DNA from: Chryseobacterium culicis
GTDB taxonomy: Bacteria > Bacteroidota > Bacteroidia > Flavobacteriales > Weeksellaceae
Length of the DNA: 64,000 nt
Direction: 5' to 3'
NCBI RefSeq assembly: GCF_900108365.1
Contig: NZ_FNWQ01000001.1
Location: 1 to 64,000, forward strand
A model generated the notes under the pieces. That model saw nothing but the letters and a program-made list of their open reading frames with translations. It was not told where the DNA came from and ran no database searches. Both the position numbers and the translations under genes were made by a program. This document shows, in pieces, positions 50,801-58,731 of the stretch. Positions within the stretch are counted from its first letter, which is position 1; every line of letters begins with the position of its first letter.

Positions 50801-51238
50801 TGTCGCGAAGTCTGATCGGTGTACCAGATCATCAATCATTCCCTGAAGGCCAAGTTCACGGCCGTCATCCGGAGAATAAATTCGGTCAATTCCGTAAGAC
50901 ATCAGGTCTTTGATCTCTTCCGGAAGGATCACACCACCGCCACCGCCAAAAATTTTGATCTGCGGTGAATTCTTTTCTCTCAAAAGGTCATAGATATATT
51001 TAAAATATTCGTTGTGACCTCCCTGATAGGAAGTTAAGGCAATCGCATTGGCATCTTCCTGAATGGCTGTATTAACCACTTCCTCTGCTGATTTATCGTG
51101 TCCTAAGTGGATCACTTCGCATCCTGTTCCCTGTATAACACGACGCATAATGTTGATCGCAGCATCATGCCCATCAAATAATGAGGCAGCAGTTACGATT
51201 CTTACCTTGTTGGTTGGAGTATATTTTTGGGTTTCCAT
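47891..51238 (-). CDS. icmF: Fused isobutyryl-CoA mutase (coenzyme B12-dependent) with GTPase chaperone
   Basis: 1115 residues in three parts. Residues about 12-140 are the B12-binding domain with DGHDAA (22-27; His24 is the lower cobalt ligand). About 195-430 is the MeaI-type G-protein chaperone with P-loop GGAGKSS (205-211) and NKSD. About 530-1115 is the mutase catalytic TIM barrel. The segment [29 protein letters not shown] matches IcmF rather than methylmalonyl-CoA mutase (which has a Tyr-Arg pair at the equivalent site); it converts isobutyryl-CoA and n-butyryl-CoA. TATATTTG at 51267-51274 is the promoter. Note the DGHDAA ends in Ala, the usual form in IcmF. Confidence 0.93.
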   Translation of the reverse strand: METQKYTPTNKVRIVTAASLFDGHDAAINIMRRVIQGTGCEVIHLGHDKSAEEVVNTAIQEDANAIALTSYQGGHNEYFKYIYDLLREKNSPQIKIFGGGGGVILPEEIKDLMSYGIDRIYSPDDGRELGLQGMIDDLVHRSDFATGKDVTAKDLDDISFENPSSIAQIISAVENFSEEKPELVKAIDEKSKDLTIPIIGITGTGGAGKSSLTDELVRRFLRSNTDKKIAIISIDPSKKKTGGALLGDRIRMNAINDPRVYMRSMATRENNVSVSPFIHSALNVLKLAHPDVIILETSGIGQSGSEVSDFADVSMYVMTPEYGASTQLEKIDMLDYADLVALNKSDKRGALDALQAVRKQFQRNHLLWESPLDDMPVYATKASQFNDHGTTELYNRLVSKVNDKFSDLNLKTFVEQEVTEEVTIIPPKRVRYLSEIVENNRQYDISIEKQAELARKMYHIEGVKNIISNEVLDAEYQKAEKELQQENIDFLKTWEDTKKAFHAEFYSYFVRGKEIKVETSTESLSHLRIPKIALPKYNDWGDLIKWKGQENLPGSFPYTAGIYPFKRTGEDPTRMFAGEGGPERTNRRFHYVSAEMPAKRLSTAFDSVTLYGQDPALPPDIYGKIGNAGVSIATLDDAKKLYSGFDLVNALTSVSMTINGPAPMLLAFFMNAAIDQNVEKYIKENGLEAKVEAKLNEKFDDKGLERPKYNGELPPSNNGLGLQLLGLTGDEVIPAEVYAEIKAKTIATVRGTVQADILKEDQAQNTCIFSTEFALRLMGDVQEYFIREKVRNFYSVSISGYHIAEAGANPVSQLAFTLANGFTYVEYYLSRGMDINDFAPNLSFFFSNGIDPEYSVIGRVARRIWAKAMKLKYGADERSQMLKYHIQTSGRSLHAQEIDFNDIRTTLQALYAIYDNCNSLHTNAYDEAITTPTEQSVRRAMAIQLIINKELGLAKNENPLQGSFIIEELTDLVEEAVYAEFDRITERGGVLGAMETMYQRSKIQEESMHYEWLKHTGEYPIIGVNTFLGKDGSPTVLPGEVIRSTEEEKQAQIESLHNFQQANENRSEEALKQLQHAAINQQNLFEVMMDAVKYCSLGQITNALFEVGGKYRRNM

Positions 51239-51266
51239 AAAAAATTCTAGACAGTTTCTAAGTTCT

Positions 51267-51274
51267 CAAATATA
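51267..51274 (-). promoter_or_regulatory. -7 element of icmF
   Basis: TATATTTG on the minus strand, 29 bases before the ATG at 51238. Confidence 0.5.
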
Positions 51275-51415
51275 GTAATAAAATGAAAACCTTGTATTGT
51301 GAGTTAATGTTATGGTTTTTAAGTGTTTATGATAATTGTTTTTTTGAATCTTACAGACTTTCTCAGAGGTCAGGTCTGTATTTCTCAGTTTATTACGCCA
51401 GTCAGTAGAAATATG

Positions 51416-51444
51416 AATGCCGGCAGATAAAATCTGCCGGCATT
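51416..51444 (-). terminator. Hairpin after the 51499-52740 gene
   Basis: Perfect 13-bp stem aatgccggcagat (51416-51428) with atctgccggcatt (51432-51444). GC-rich but without a strong T tract on either strand, so it may be a weak or factor-assisted terminator. Confidence 0.6.
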
Positions 51445-51498
51445 TCTCATGATCTTAAGCCTTACAGTTAGTCTCTGTTTAAGGTTAAATTTCCTGTT

Positions 51499-52740
51499 TT
51501 ATTGTTTTTCAGAAAAAAGTGTTTTTCTTTTGCTGTCCAGTCCCCAGTTCAATCCTAAAAATGAAATGAGATTGTCCTTATCTCCGTAGTTTTTTCCAAA
51601 TGCTGCATTGATATATACACTGTCAGATACTTTGTAATTGATGATTCCGTTGGAACGGTAGGTGTTATCCAGATCGCTGCTTCTGTAAATGAATTCATAG
51701 CCAATGGAGAATTTATTGTACACAAGCTCTATCTTCCCGCCAAAATCATAATTATTCGTTTTGCTGAATCCGCTGGCAACATCATAAACCGTTTTATCCT
51801 GCATGTATCTTGCAACGGCGTAGAAGTTCAGTCTTTTTTCAACCTTTGAAGGGTCTGCAGAAGTCTCTTTGATGGTTACTTTTGATTGTATCTTATTTTG
51901 ATCATCAGCCGGTTTGGGTTTTTGTCTTTCGAGGTTGATTCCGGAACTCATTGTCATCCAGAATCCCAGCTTCCCGAATTGATTATTCTTGAACTGATTA
52001 TCCAAAAAGAAGGTACTGTAGGCCGAAGCCACATCTAGTTGGAAAGCAGGTTTTTCATCAAGATACTTTTTGTATTTTTCAGTTTCGGTTTTATAGTAAT
52101 CTGTGACAAAGTCATCTTGTGCCTTTGAAAGTTTTTCTTCCTTTTCGCTTTGACTTATATCGGATTTCATAATATCCATGAACTTGGGTGATTGTTCAAA
52201 TTCTCTTTGAATATCGGTTAATTCCTTTGAAATATTTTTATTTGAAGCCGCAATAGCCTCTATATTTTTTTTATTCCTTACTTTAAACACAGTGGTTCTC
52301 AAAGAAAAAGAGACCGAGGGATTTTCCGTATTGAGATCTTCAATTTTATAATTTCTCAGAAAGGCAAATGAGACGGAAACGTTTTTGGCTTCACTGAAAA
52401 TATTATTCCTATACTCATCTTGATGGCCAGCGTTTTTGATCGTTTTAATGCCGGCATACTTCAATGCATCCATTTCTGTCAATGGAAATAAATGAGTGGG
52501 AGTAAGTTCTACAGCATAGGCGTTGGGAAGACCTTCATTTTCGCTGAATGAATTCACAATACTGGTCATGAAAGCCTTTTTTGATTTGGGCGTTTCCAAA
52601 TCAGAACTTGCCAGGCCGAGAAGCATAACACTCGGAGCATTGGAAAGCTCCAGTTTGTTCAGCTCTTCACTAATTTTCTTGCCTTGGGAAAACAGTAAGG
52701 CCGGCAAGGCCGTCAGAGTTAACATGATGATCTTTTTCAT
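51499..52740 (-). CDS. Hypothetical exported, probably outer-membrane protein
   Basis: 413 residues with signal peptide (ending LLFSQ). The first 220 residues are mixed and charged, with a helical segment rich in Lys and Glu (about 190-225). The second half looks beta-rich with aromatic residues and ends in FLGLNWGLDSKRK, suggesting membrane-associated strands. No catalytic motif. Its start overlaps the stop of the gene upstream by 4 bases, so the pair is translationally coupled. No family recognised. Confidence 0.75.
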   Translation of the reverse strand: MKKIIMLTLTALPALLFSQGKKISEELNKLELSNAPSVMLLGLASSDLETPKSKKAFMTSIVNSFSENEGLPNAYAVELTPTHLFPLTEMDALKYAGIKTIKNAGHQDEYRNNIFSEAKNVSVSFAFLRNYKIEDLNTENPSVSFSLRTTVFKVRNKKNIEAIAASNKNISKELTDIQREFEQSPKFMDIMKSDISQSEKEEKLSKAQDDFVTDYYKTETEKYKKYLDEKPAFQLDVASAYSTFFLDNQFKNNQFGKLGFWMTMSSGINLERQKPKPADDQNKIQSKVTIKETSADPSKVEKRLNFYAVARYMQDKTVYDVASGFSKTNNYDFGGKIELVYNKFSIGYEFIYRSSDLDNTYRSNGIINYKVSDSVYINAAFGKNYGDKDNLISFLGLNWGLDSKRKTLFSEKQ

Positions 52741-53132
52741 AGCTCAATTTTTATGAATTTATAAACCCCATAGATAAATTTGCCAGCCAGGTCTTCGGTT
52801 GTCTTACCTTTAAATGGGTTGAAATTAAAATTCTTACTGGGAATCTGCGGGAATTCAAACTTTATTTTGCATGTATTAATTAAAATCTGCAGATGATTTT
52901 CCTGCATATTAATATTGAATGAAGTTGCAAAAAGTAAATGATCAGACTTTAAATCTGCTTTTGGGATGGAAAAGGAAAATCCGTTTTTTTCATTATTGTC
53001 GTCTATCCGCATTCCATTGATGATAAAATGGGGATCGCCAAATTGAGTATTAGCACTTATTATTACGTTCACTTCAACGTTGTCTTCGTTAAATTTCGTA
53101 ATTTCCACTGTTTTTTGAGGAATCTTTTTCAT
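52737..53132 (-). CDS. Hypothetical cytosolic or periplasmic protein, partner of the 51499-52740 product
   Basis: 131 residues, no signal peptide. Beta-rich (VEVNVIISANTQFGD, KSDHLLFATSFNINMQ). The stop overlaps the next gene's ATG by 4 bases. TACATTTG at 53234-53241 is a possible promoter, with about 95 bases of leader. Function unknown; the pair may work together. Confidence 0.7.
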   Translation of the reverse strand: MKKIPQKTVEITKFNEDNVEVNVIISANTQFGDPHFIINGMRIDDNNEKNGFSFSIPKADLKSDHLLFATSFNINMQENHLQILINTCKIKFEFPQIPSKNFNFNPFKGKTTEDLAGKFIYGVYKFIKIEL

Positions 53133-53233
53133 GTCTATTGTTTTTTGGTTTTTGATTTTTTCTTCAAATCAGATCTCTCATGTTCAATATTCACGTCATG
53201 ATCATGAGGATATTCGGGCTCTTGATTCTGTTT

Positions 53234-53241
53234 CAAATGTA
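53234..53241 (-). promoter_or_regulatory. Candidate -7 element of the 53132/52740 gene pair
   Basis: TACATTTG on the minus strand, about 100 bases upstream of the ATG at 53132. Confidence 0.4.
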
Positions 53242-53385
53242 TAACTTCCGGTGGTTGTGTTCAATTACCTTTTCGGGTGATATTGTTTTGCTGTGATAAT
53301 ACTGTTCAATTATTTTATATGAAAATCGAGCCTGTAACTCAATAATTAAATACTTACAGGAATTCTGCACCCCGATTAAATTCTC

Positions 53386-53393
53386 TATTTTTG
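53386..53393 (+). promoter_or_regulatory. -7 element of the small membrane protein gene
   Basis: TATTTTTG, 18 bases before the ATG at 53412; it overlaps the in-frame TTG at 53391, which argues against the longer start. Confidence 0.55.
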
Positions 53394-53411
53394 CAGCATA
53401 TTTTTAAAGAC

Positions 53412-53744
53412 ATGCAAAAAGCTTTGATGTATTTCGCTTTGGGAACAGCAGTGAGCTTCCTGATCAATTATTTCTTTATAAGTTCAGAAAATATCGCACT
53501 GGATATTTATTATGCCGCCGCCTTCGGTTCTGCCTGGGGAATTGCCTATTATCTGGATACTCCAGATTTTACACTGCCCAAAAAATTAATTCTTTCATTT
53601 GCAGCAATGGGAATTCTGGTGCTTATCGGTACTTTGATTTTTACTCTTGAGCTGGCGATTCCATCTATTCTGAAGTTTTCAACCGTTTTTGTTGCCTACT
53701 ATCTCTTTGCAAGCTTCAGAGGAAATAAATCCCTGAGGAACTAA
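53412..53744 (+). CDS. Small multi-pass membrane protein
   Basis: 110 residues from the ATG at 53412. About four hydrophobic helices (ALMYFALGTAVSFLINYFF, LDIYYAAAFGSAWGIAYYL, LILSFAAMGILVLIGTLIF, TVFVAYYLFASF), with few charged residues. No named family recognised. Its stop is 1 base from the stop of the convergent DUF3667 gene. Confidence 0.75.
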   Translation: MQKALMYFALGTAVSFLINYFFISSENIALDIYYAAAFGSAWGIAYYLDTPDFTLPKKLILSFAAMGILVLIGTLIFTLELAIPSILKFSTVFVAYYLFASFRGNKSLRN

Positions 53745-53745
53745 A

Positions 53746-54846
53746 CTAATGAAGCATGATAAAGCTCAGGTACATCAGTACCATAAACATCATAATCAAT
53801 CCAATATAATTGATAATAAATAATAAAGAACCTTTCAGAATACTGATTCTTTTTTTAGTTTCATATACCCTGTGATGCGCGGCAAAGAAATAAACTGTCA
53901 TGTAAAGTCCAAGCCCTAAGCTCGCTAAGACATACAAAAGCGTAAGTAAAGAATTCGCGGGCAGAAAACTTGCTATTTTCTCTCCTACAATAAATACCAG
54001 TATCGTTAATAAGAGAAATGAAAAGTAATGCAGGGTAAATATGCCGTGATCAAAATACCACCATTTTTTCTTATTATGAAACAGCCACAAAAAGAAGGCA
54101 AATATCGGTAGATATACGAACAGAGCCTTTGGAATGGTGTGAATGAAATTTTCTTTATATTTTTCCCAAATCTGATTTTTGCTGTATCCGTCCTCTTTCA
54201 GTTCAAATACTTTTCCCGCTACAGGTCTCATTATCGTATAGATTCCGGTGTCGTCTTTGGCCATAATGGAGTCATACTGCTTCATGGAGTAAGCATGCAT
54301 AATAGATGCTTCTTTAGGATCAAACGTACTGTCAAAAAGCTCGTCGCTTTGTTTTTCATTCTCTATCTTTAAAGTGTCATCCTCCAGAGCTTTTTGTGCG
54401 GCAGTGGCGGTTTCGCTTGACATGACGCCTCCTTTTTGTAATTCTTTTACAATGTCTTTGGAAACTTCTTTCTGTTTTTTTGCTTGTTCTTCCGTTTTAA
54501 CTTTGCTTGGTTTTTCATCTTCCTCTTTAGCGTGAGGTAAGACATTGGGAAGGAAAAAGGTAAGGAAACTTATAAATATATAGAGTTTTACGGGTGCTAC
54601 ATATAATTGTCTTTTGCCAGACAGATATTCTTTGGTAAGTAAGCCCGGGCGGGTAAACAGATATTGTATTGTTCGCCAGAACTGCCCGTCATAATGCGTG
54701 AAATCTTCAATGAAATGAGTAAACAGAAAATGAAAAGGCTGCCTGCTTTCAATATTTTCCTGTCCGCAGTGCGGGCAGAATCTTTCATCAACCTGATGCC
54801 CACAGTTCAGGCAGGTGTTGTCTTCTCTTAGTTTTCCGTGGCTCAT
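53746..54846 (-). CDS. DUF3667 zinc-ribbon membrane protein
   Basis: 366 residues. The N-terminus has a zinc ribbon (CLNCGHQVDERFCPHCGQE, Cys at about 12, 15, 24, 27) followed by HFIEDFTHYDGQFWRTIQYLF, typical of DUF3667. Five or more membrane helices follow (about 95-110, 245-262, 280-345). An acidic, charged loop (about 110-190) separates the first helix from the rest. TATATTTG at 54868-54875 is the promoter. Family function unknown. Confidence 0.88.
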   Translation of the reverse strand: MSHGKLREDNTCLNCGHQVDERFCPHCGQENIESRQPFHFLFTHFIEDFTHYDGQFWRTIQYLFTRPGLLTKEYLSGKRQLYVAPVKLYIFISFLTFFLPNVLPHAKEEDEKPSKVKTEEQAKKQKEVSKDIVKELQKGGVMSSETATAAQKALEDDTLKIENEKQSDELFDSTFDPKEASIMHAYSMKQYDSIMAKDDTGIYTIMRPVAGKVFELKEDGYSKNQIWEKYKENFIHTIPKALFVYLPIFAFFLWLFHNKKKWWYFDHGIFTLHYFSFLLLTILVFIVGEKIASFLPANSLLTLLYVLASLGLGLYMTVYFFAAHHRVYETKKRISILKGSLLFIINYIGLIMMFMVLMYLSFIMLH

Positions 54847-54867
54847 GGATATGGAATATGATTAACG

Positions 54868-54875
54868 CAAATATA
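54868..54875 (-). promoter_or_regulatory. -7 element of the DUF3667 gene
   Basis: TATATTTG on the minus strand, 22 bases before the ATG at 54846. Confidence 0.5.
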
Positions 54876-55119
54876 ATTATTTCAGTGAAATTATAATTAT
54901 ATATTGGTCTTTTGCGGAAATCTTTAAAGTAAATTTAATAAAAAGAAAGAGTTGAGGGAAAAAACTCTTTGCTGTTTCATTGGTGTTTTTAGAATCTTCG
55001 AAGTGTTTTTTTCATCGGCACATCAGTTCACAAGATTTATGCCAAAATGATAAAAAGTGTTAAAATCTATTGATAATGGGATGTGTAGCACAGATAATAT
55101 AGATTAAATAAAATATGTT

Positions 55120-55149
55120 TTTGGGTTACAAAAATAATTTGTACCTTTG
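55120..55149 (+). promoter_or_regulatory. Promoter of the rplM-rpsI operon
   Basis: TTTG (55120-55123), 18-base spacer, TACCTTTG (55142-55149): a full Bacteroidota-type -33/-7 promoter, 46 bases before the GTG. Confidence 0.75.
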
Positions 55150-55150
55150 C

Positions 55151-55195
55151 ACACCCTTTTAGGGGTAAATTATGTTTAATCTTTAACTAAAACGT
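55151..55195 (+). promoter_or_regulatory. rplM leader with small hairpin and a 4-codon upstream frame
   Basis: The leader contains ACCC/GGGT closed by a CTTTTAG loop (55152-55166 region) and a mini frame ATG-TTT-AAT-CTT-TAA at 55172-55186, in frame with rplM. An L13 leader motif has been described for Bacteroidia; whether this is one needs a covariance-model search. Confidence 0.4.
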
Positions 55196-55651
55196 GTGAA
55201 TACATTAAGTTACAAAACTGTTTCAGCGAACAAAGCTACTGCTAATAAAGAATGGGTTGTGGTAGACGCTGAAGGACAGCCGTTAGGTAGATTAGCTTCT
55301 ACGGTTGCAAAGATTTTGAGAGGTAAGCACAAAACGAACTTTACACCTCACGTAGATTGTGGTGATAACGTGATCGTTTTGAATGCTGGGAAAATTACAC
55401 TTTCCGGAAACAAGTGGGCTGATAAGACTTATATCTGGCATACAGGATATCCTGGTGGACAGAAGTCTATGACTGCGGCTGAACTTCAAAAGAAAGATTC
55501 TTTAAAGGTATTAGAGAAGTCTGTAAAAGGGATGTTACCTAAAAACAGACTAGGAGCTGCTATCCTTAAGAACCTTTACTTATATGAAGGAACTGAGCAC
55601 AAACATGAAGCTCAACAGCCAAAAACAATTAATGTTAACGAATTTAAATAA
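55196..55651 (+). CDS. rplM: 50S ribosomal protein L13
   Basis: 151 residues, full length. MNTLSYKTVSANKATANKEW, LGRLASTVAKILRGKHK, HVDCGDNVIVLNAGKITLSG and KGMLPKNRLG are characteristic. The start is GTG at 55196, because the family N-terminus MNTLSYKT begins exactly there; the only upstream in-frame ATG (55172) is followed by a stop. First gene of the rplM-rpsI operon, 6 bases before rpsI. Confidence 0.97.
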   Translation: MNTLSYKTVSANKATANKEWVVVDAEGQPLGRLASTVAKILRGKHKTNFTPHVDCGDNVIVLNAGKITLSGNKWADKTYIWHTGYPGGQKSMTAAELQKKDSLKVLEKSVKGMLPKNRLGAAILKNLYLYEGTEHKHEAQQPKTINVNEFK

Positions 55652-55657
55652 TTAATT

Positions 55658-56044
55658 ATGTCTATAGTTCACAAAATCGGAAGAAGAAAAACTTCTGTAG
55701 CTAGAGTTTATGTAAAACCAGGTTCTGGTGTTATTACAGTAAACGGTAAAGATGCTAAAGAATATTTCTCTACAGACGTGATGGTTTACAAATTAAACCA
55801 ACCGTTTATCCTTTCTGAGACTGTTGGTCAGTACGACGTTACCGTAAACGTATTCGGTGGTGGAAATACAGGTCAGGCAGAAGCTATCAGATTAGGTATT
55901 TCAAGAGCTTTATGCGAAATCAACGCTGAGTTCAGATTAGCATTGAAGCCAGCTGGTTTACTTACAAGAGACGCAAGAATGGTGGAAAGAAAGAAGCCAG
56001 GTCAGAAAAAAGCAAGAAAGAGATTCCAATTCTCAAAACGTTAA
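55658..56044 (+). CDS. rpsI: 30S ribosomal protein S9
   Basis: 128 residues, full length, with the conserved [18 protein letters not shown]-terminus and the Lys/Arg-rich C-terminal tail ending FSKR that reaches the P-site tRNA. It starts 6 bases after rplM and is cotranscribed with it. Confidence 0.97.
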   Translation: MSIVHKIGRRKTSVARVYVKPGSGVITVNGKDAKEYFSTDVMVYKLNQPFILSETVGQYDVTVNVFGGGNTGQAEAIRLGISRALCEINAEFRLALKPAGLLTRDARMVERKKPGQKKARKRFQFSKR

Positions 56045-56054
56045 GAATTGCGGT

Positions 56055-56149
56055 AAGCTTAAAGCATTATGCAATAAGCTTTTTGAAAAACTTATTAAAA
56101 TTTTTAATTCGCTTCAAAGCATATGGCTTACTGCCTGAAGCTTAAAGCA
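56055..56149. repeat. 12-base direct repeat in the rpsI-rpsB spacer
   Basis: AAGCTTAAAGCA occurs at 56055-56066 and 56138-56149 in the 202-base gap between rpsI and rpsB. Variants of the same words (gcttcaaagca, aataagctt) lie between. The spacer also has a small hairpin cgttt/aaacg at 56163-56179. Confidence 0.45.
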
Positions 56150-56246
56150 AAATTGCCCGTTACGTTTAGCATCCAAACGCTTCTCCCATCTAAAGAAGTT
56201 GTTGATTGTTTAAAAGACGGAAAGTAAACTAACAAAAACAGAAAAC

Positions 56247-57008
56247 ATGGCAAAAGCAAATGTAAAAGACCTTTTAGAGGCTGGCGTACACTTCGGTCAC
56301 ATGACTAGAAAGTGGAACCCAAATATGGCTCCATACATTTTTATGGAGAAAAACGGTATTCACATTGTAGACTTACATAAAACAGCAGTTAAATTAGATG
56401 AAGCGTGCAGCGCTTTAGAAAAACTAACTTCTGCAGGTAAAAAAGTTCTTTTCGTAGCGACTAAAAAGCAAGCGAAAGAAGTTGTTGCAAAACACGCTTC
56501 TGAACTTAATATGCCTTATATTACTGAAAGATGGCCAGGTGGTATGCTAACGAACTTCGTTACGATCAGAAAGGCTGTAAAGAAGATGAACTCTATCGAC
56601 AAAATGAAAAAAGACGGTACGTTCGAAACTTTATCTAAAAAAGAAAGATTACAAGTTGACAGACAAAGAGCTAACCTTGAGAAGAACTTAGGTTCTATCG
56701 CTGACATGGTGAGACTTCCATCTGCTGTATTTGTAGTTGATATCTTAAGAGAACACATCGCGGTAACTGAAGCTAAGAAACTTGGTATTCCAGTTTTCGG
56801 TATCGTTGATACAAACTCTGACCCTAGAAAAGTTGACTTCGTTATCCCAGGAAACGATGATGCTTCTAAGTCTATTGATATGATCCTTAGCGTAGTTTCT
56901 GAATCTATCAAAGAAGGTCAGTCTCAGAGAAAAGCTGATAAAGAAAAATCTAAAGAGGAGGGAGAAAAAGTATCTGCTGATACAGATGCTGATTTCGATG
57001 CAGAATAA
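56247..57008 (+). CDS. rpsB: 30S ribosomal protein S2
   Basis: 253 residues, full length. GVHFGHMTRKWNPNMAPYIF, ATKKQAKEVV, TERWPGGMLTNFVTIRKAVKKM and GIPVFGIVDTNSDP are diagnostic. The C-terminal tail is acidic (EGEKVSADTDADFDAE), as in relatives. It is followed by a strong terminator; the usual downstream partner tsf is not in this window. Confidence 0.97.
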   Translation: MAKANVKDLLEAGVHFGHMTRKWNPNMAPYIFMEKNGIHIVDLHKTAVKLDEACSALEKLTSAGKKVLFVATKKQAKEVVAKHASELNMPYITERWPGGMLTNFVTIRKAVKKMNSIDKMKKDGTFETLSKKERLQVDRQRANLEKNLGSIADMVRLPSAVFVVDILREHIAVTEAKKLGIPVFGIVDTNSDPRKVDFVIPGNDDASKSIDMILSVVSESIKEGQSQRKADKEKSKEEGEKVSADTDADFDAE

Positions 57009-57031
57009 TTGAAGATTTTCTTTAATATAGG

Positions 57032-57065
57032 AAAAACGCTGGATTTCGATCCAGCGTTTTTTTAT
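57032..57065 (+). terminator. Terminator of rpsB
   Basis: Stem aaaacgctggat (57033-57044) with atccagcgtttt (57049-57060), TTCG tetraloop, then T-rich. Confidence 0.9.
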
Positions 57066-57078
57066 TGTTTACTATTCA

Positions 57079-57267
57079 TTAAGGCTTCTTGGGGCATACT
57101 GTAAATTCTGGAAAATCAGGATCTGTAGTGGGAACTACAACCCCGATTCTGCATACACCGCTGCAGCACATTTCTCCCATTTCAATATTACAGCCATCTA
57201 TACAGCTTCTGTATCCTCCTTTAATTGTTCTCAGCTCACCTCTTGAGACTTTCTTTAAATTTTTCAT
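57079..57267 (-). CDS. Double-glycine-leader, Cys-rich small peptide (bacteriocin-like)
   Basis: 62 residues. The first 18, MKNLKKVSRGELRTIKGG, form a leader of the kind cleaved after GG by ABC exporters with a C39 peptidase. The 44-residue core has six Cys (22, 26, 34, 35, 39, 58), so up to three disulfides or thioether links are possible. Such peptides are numerous in Chryseobacterium and are annotated as bacteriocin-like; activity is unproven. No exporter, maturase or immunity gene is next to it. It sits just after rpsB on the opposite strand. Confidence 0.75.
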   Translation of the reverse strand: MKNLKKVSRGELRTIKGGYRSCIDGCNIEMGEMCCSGVCRIGVVVPTTDPDFPEFTVCPKKP

Positions 57268-57581
57268 GGTTTTTAGTTTTTAATTTTTTTCCTACTCTAT
57301 ATGCTTTTCGGATACCGCCATTGTATTTCTAAATATATGGAAATATCTGTTATGTGTATGATATTCAGTAGGATATTTTTATGGCTGACGGTTTTTCCCA
57401 TGAATAAAAGGACTTCCGAGGGCTCTTTACTATTTTCGGAAACGTGATCATTTAAACTCAGTTGTGAATATGTACTTTGAGCAGCTGGTTTTTCAGGTAT
57501 TTAATTAAAAAACAATAGTCTTTAGACATCAGCTATTTGTTAAATTAAAAACCCGCAGAATTCTGCGGGCTGTATTGTATT
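57268..57581. other. Intergenic region between the bacteriocin-like and exported-protein genes
   Basis: 314 bases. Contains the upstream region of the bacteriocin-like gene (no TAnnTTTG match) and at 57546-57570 the terminator of the next gene. No open frame of note. Confidence 0.55.
57546..57570 (-). terminator. Terminator of the 57582-58022 gene
   Basis: A perfect palindrome CCCGCAGAATTCTGCGGG (57552-57569) followed on the minus strand by TTTTTAATTT. Confidence 0.8.
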
Positions 57582-58022
57582 TTAATTTGAAAGTTTTATA
57601 GAATAGGAGGTGGTGATAAACTTAGTGGATTGGTATGTGGAATTACAAACAACTCCTGATAATCTGTAATTTTGATTTTTCGGAACCATTGTATAACCTA
57701 TTTTTCCTGCACCAATAGGTATTTTCTTGAAAAAATTCCCTCCGCTTACTGTGAGCACCATATTGCATGGAGACTTGTTTTCTACAGAAATAGAGGTTCT
57801 CGGGTTCTTAGGATCATCACTGTTAAGAAGATCATTAAGAACTTCAGCCGTTTCCGGTTTGTAAGTTTTTATAAGCTCGTTATATTCACTTTCAGTGTTG
57901 GTTCTGTTTCCTGTATTACTGGTTGGGTAAGGGTATGAGGTTCTTCCCGGGTAGCTGCCGTAGTTTACATTACAACTGGCAAGAATCAAAGAAATGCCGG
58001 CAAAAACAAATAGCTTTCTCAT
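57582..58022 (-). CDS. Lipoprotein related to the 58019-58717 and 59506-60270 products
   Basis: 146 residues with lipobox LASC (Cys17). The C-terminal half (LNDLLNSDDPKNPRTSISVENKSPCNMVLTVSG broken here for length; then a Gly-Ala-Gly turn and NYRLSGVVCNSTYQSTK) matches the C-terminal domain of its two neighbours, including the paired Cys. It lacks their N-terminal AHPDDPK region. Its ATG overlaps the preceding stop by 4 bases, so translation is coupled. Function unknown. Confidence 0.75.
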   Translation of the reverse strand: MRKLFVFAGISLILASCNVNYGSYPGRTSYPYPTSNTGNRTNTESEYNELIKTYKPETAEVLNDLLNSDDPKNPRTSISVENKSPCNMVLTVSGGNFFKKIPIGAGKIGYTMVPKNQNYRLSGVVCNSTYQSTKFITTSYSIKLSN

Positions 58023-58717
58023 CCTATTTTATTTTTTGATTTTTGTTTTTTCGGAGACTTTTCCGGTATTGGTTCCTTTTGTGCAGATTTCACTTCTGTC
58101 TGAGGCTGATTCGGATTCTCTATTGTTACAAATATACTTTTTTTAATGTCTTTCCGTGACGAATATTTCATGTCGCAGATATTGCTGCTAAGCGTGTACG
58201 AATCTTTATTCAATACAATAAAGTTTTCTGCATGCGCAGGCACAGCAAGGTTATAAAACTCTTTTCCTTCAATTCTGAGGACAATATTACAGTCTGAATT
58301 ATTTTTGAACAGGAGAATTGCTTCATTTCGGTTAATATCCTCATTAAACATGGCATTCAGAACCTTTACCGTTTTTTCCTTATGCTGGACCGAAGTTTCT
58401 GCAATAAGCCTTTTAAACTCTTCAGCATCGTCCGAATTAGGATTTCTCATGGCACTTTTAGGTATGTCCGCAATTACGGGCCTTGCTTCCATTGGTTTTG
58501 CTGTGCGGGCACCTTTTGTCCACTCAGAGTTCTTTAAAGCAATAAGCTTAGGTTTCAGCACGCTCTTCTTGGGATCGTCAGGGTGTGCGTTCTTCAGGTA
58601 TTCTTCAATTTCTTTGATATTTGTGCTTTTTAGAATGTCTTTACTGCTTTTTTGAGCCTGTGTAAAGTTGGGAATAAGAAATGTGAAGAATAAAATCGTT
58701 AAAAAATTTTTTTTCAT
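58019..58717 (-). CDS. Exported protein of the AHPDDPK-containing family
   Basis: 232 residues with signal peptide (ending FTQAQ). N-terminal region has IEEYLKNAHPDDPKKSVLKPKL; the C-terminal domain (about 100-205) has LNAMFNEDINRNEAILLFKN, SDCNIVLRIEG and YTLSSNICDMKYSSRK with two Cys. A Pro/Lys-rich tail follows. It is a clear paralogue of the 59506-60270 product. Flavobacterial family of unknown function (I believe DUF6759, not verified). It starts 14 bases after trmB's stop. Confidence 0.78.
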   Translation of the reverse strand: MKKNFLTILFFTFLIPNFTQAQKSSKDILKSTNIKEIEEYLKNAHPDDPKKSVLKPKLIALKNSEWTKGARTAKPMEARPVIADIPKSAMRNPNSDDAEEFKRLIAETSVQHKEKTVKVLNAMFNEDINRNEAILLFKNNSDCNIVLRIEGKEFYNLAVPAHAENFIVLNKDSYTLSSNICDMKYSSRKDIKKSIFVTIENPNQPQTEVKSAQKEPIPEKSPKKQKSKNKIG

Positions 58718-58731
58718 CAGGTTTTATTTCA

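Larger units (their letters stand above)
54847..55195. other. Divergent promoter region, DUF3667 / rplM
   Basis: 349 bases. Contains the DUF3667 promoter at the left, an 8-bp stem aaagagtt/aactcttt (54946-54970) without a tract that would make it a terminator of a known gene, and at the right the rplM promoter and leader. No small gene seen. Confidence 0.6.

Noticed and set aside
54946..54970. Hairpin aaagagtt/aactcttt considered as a terminator
   Set aside because: No gene on either strand ends just upstream of it, so a terminator role is not supported.
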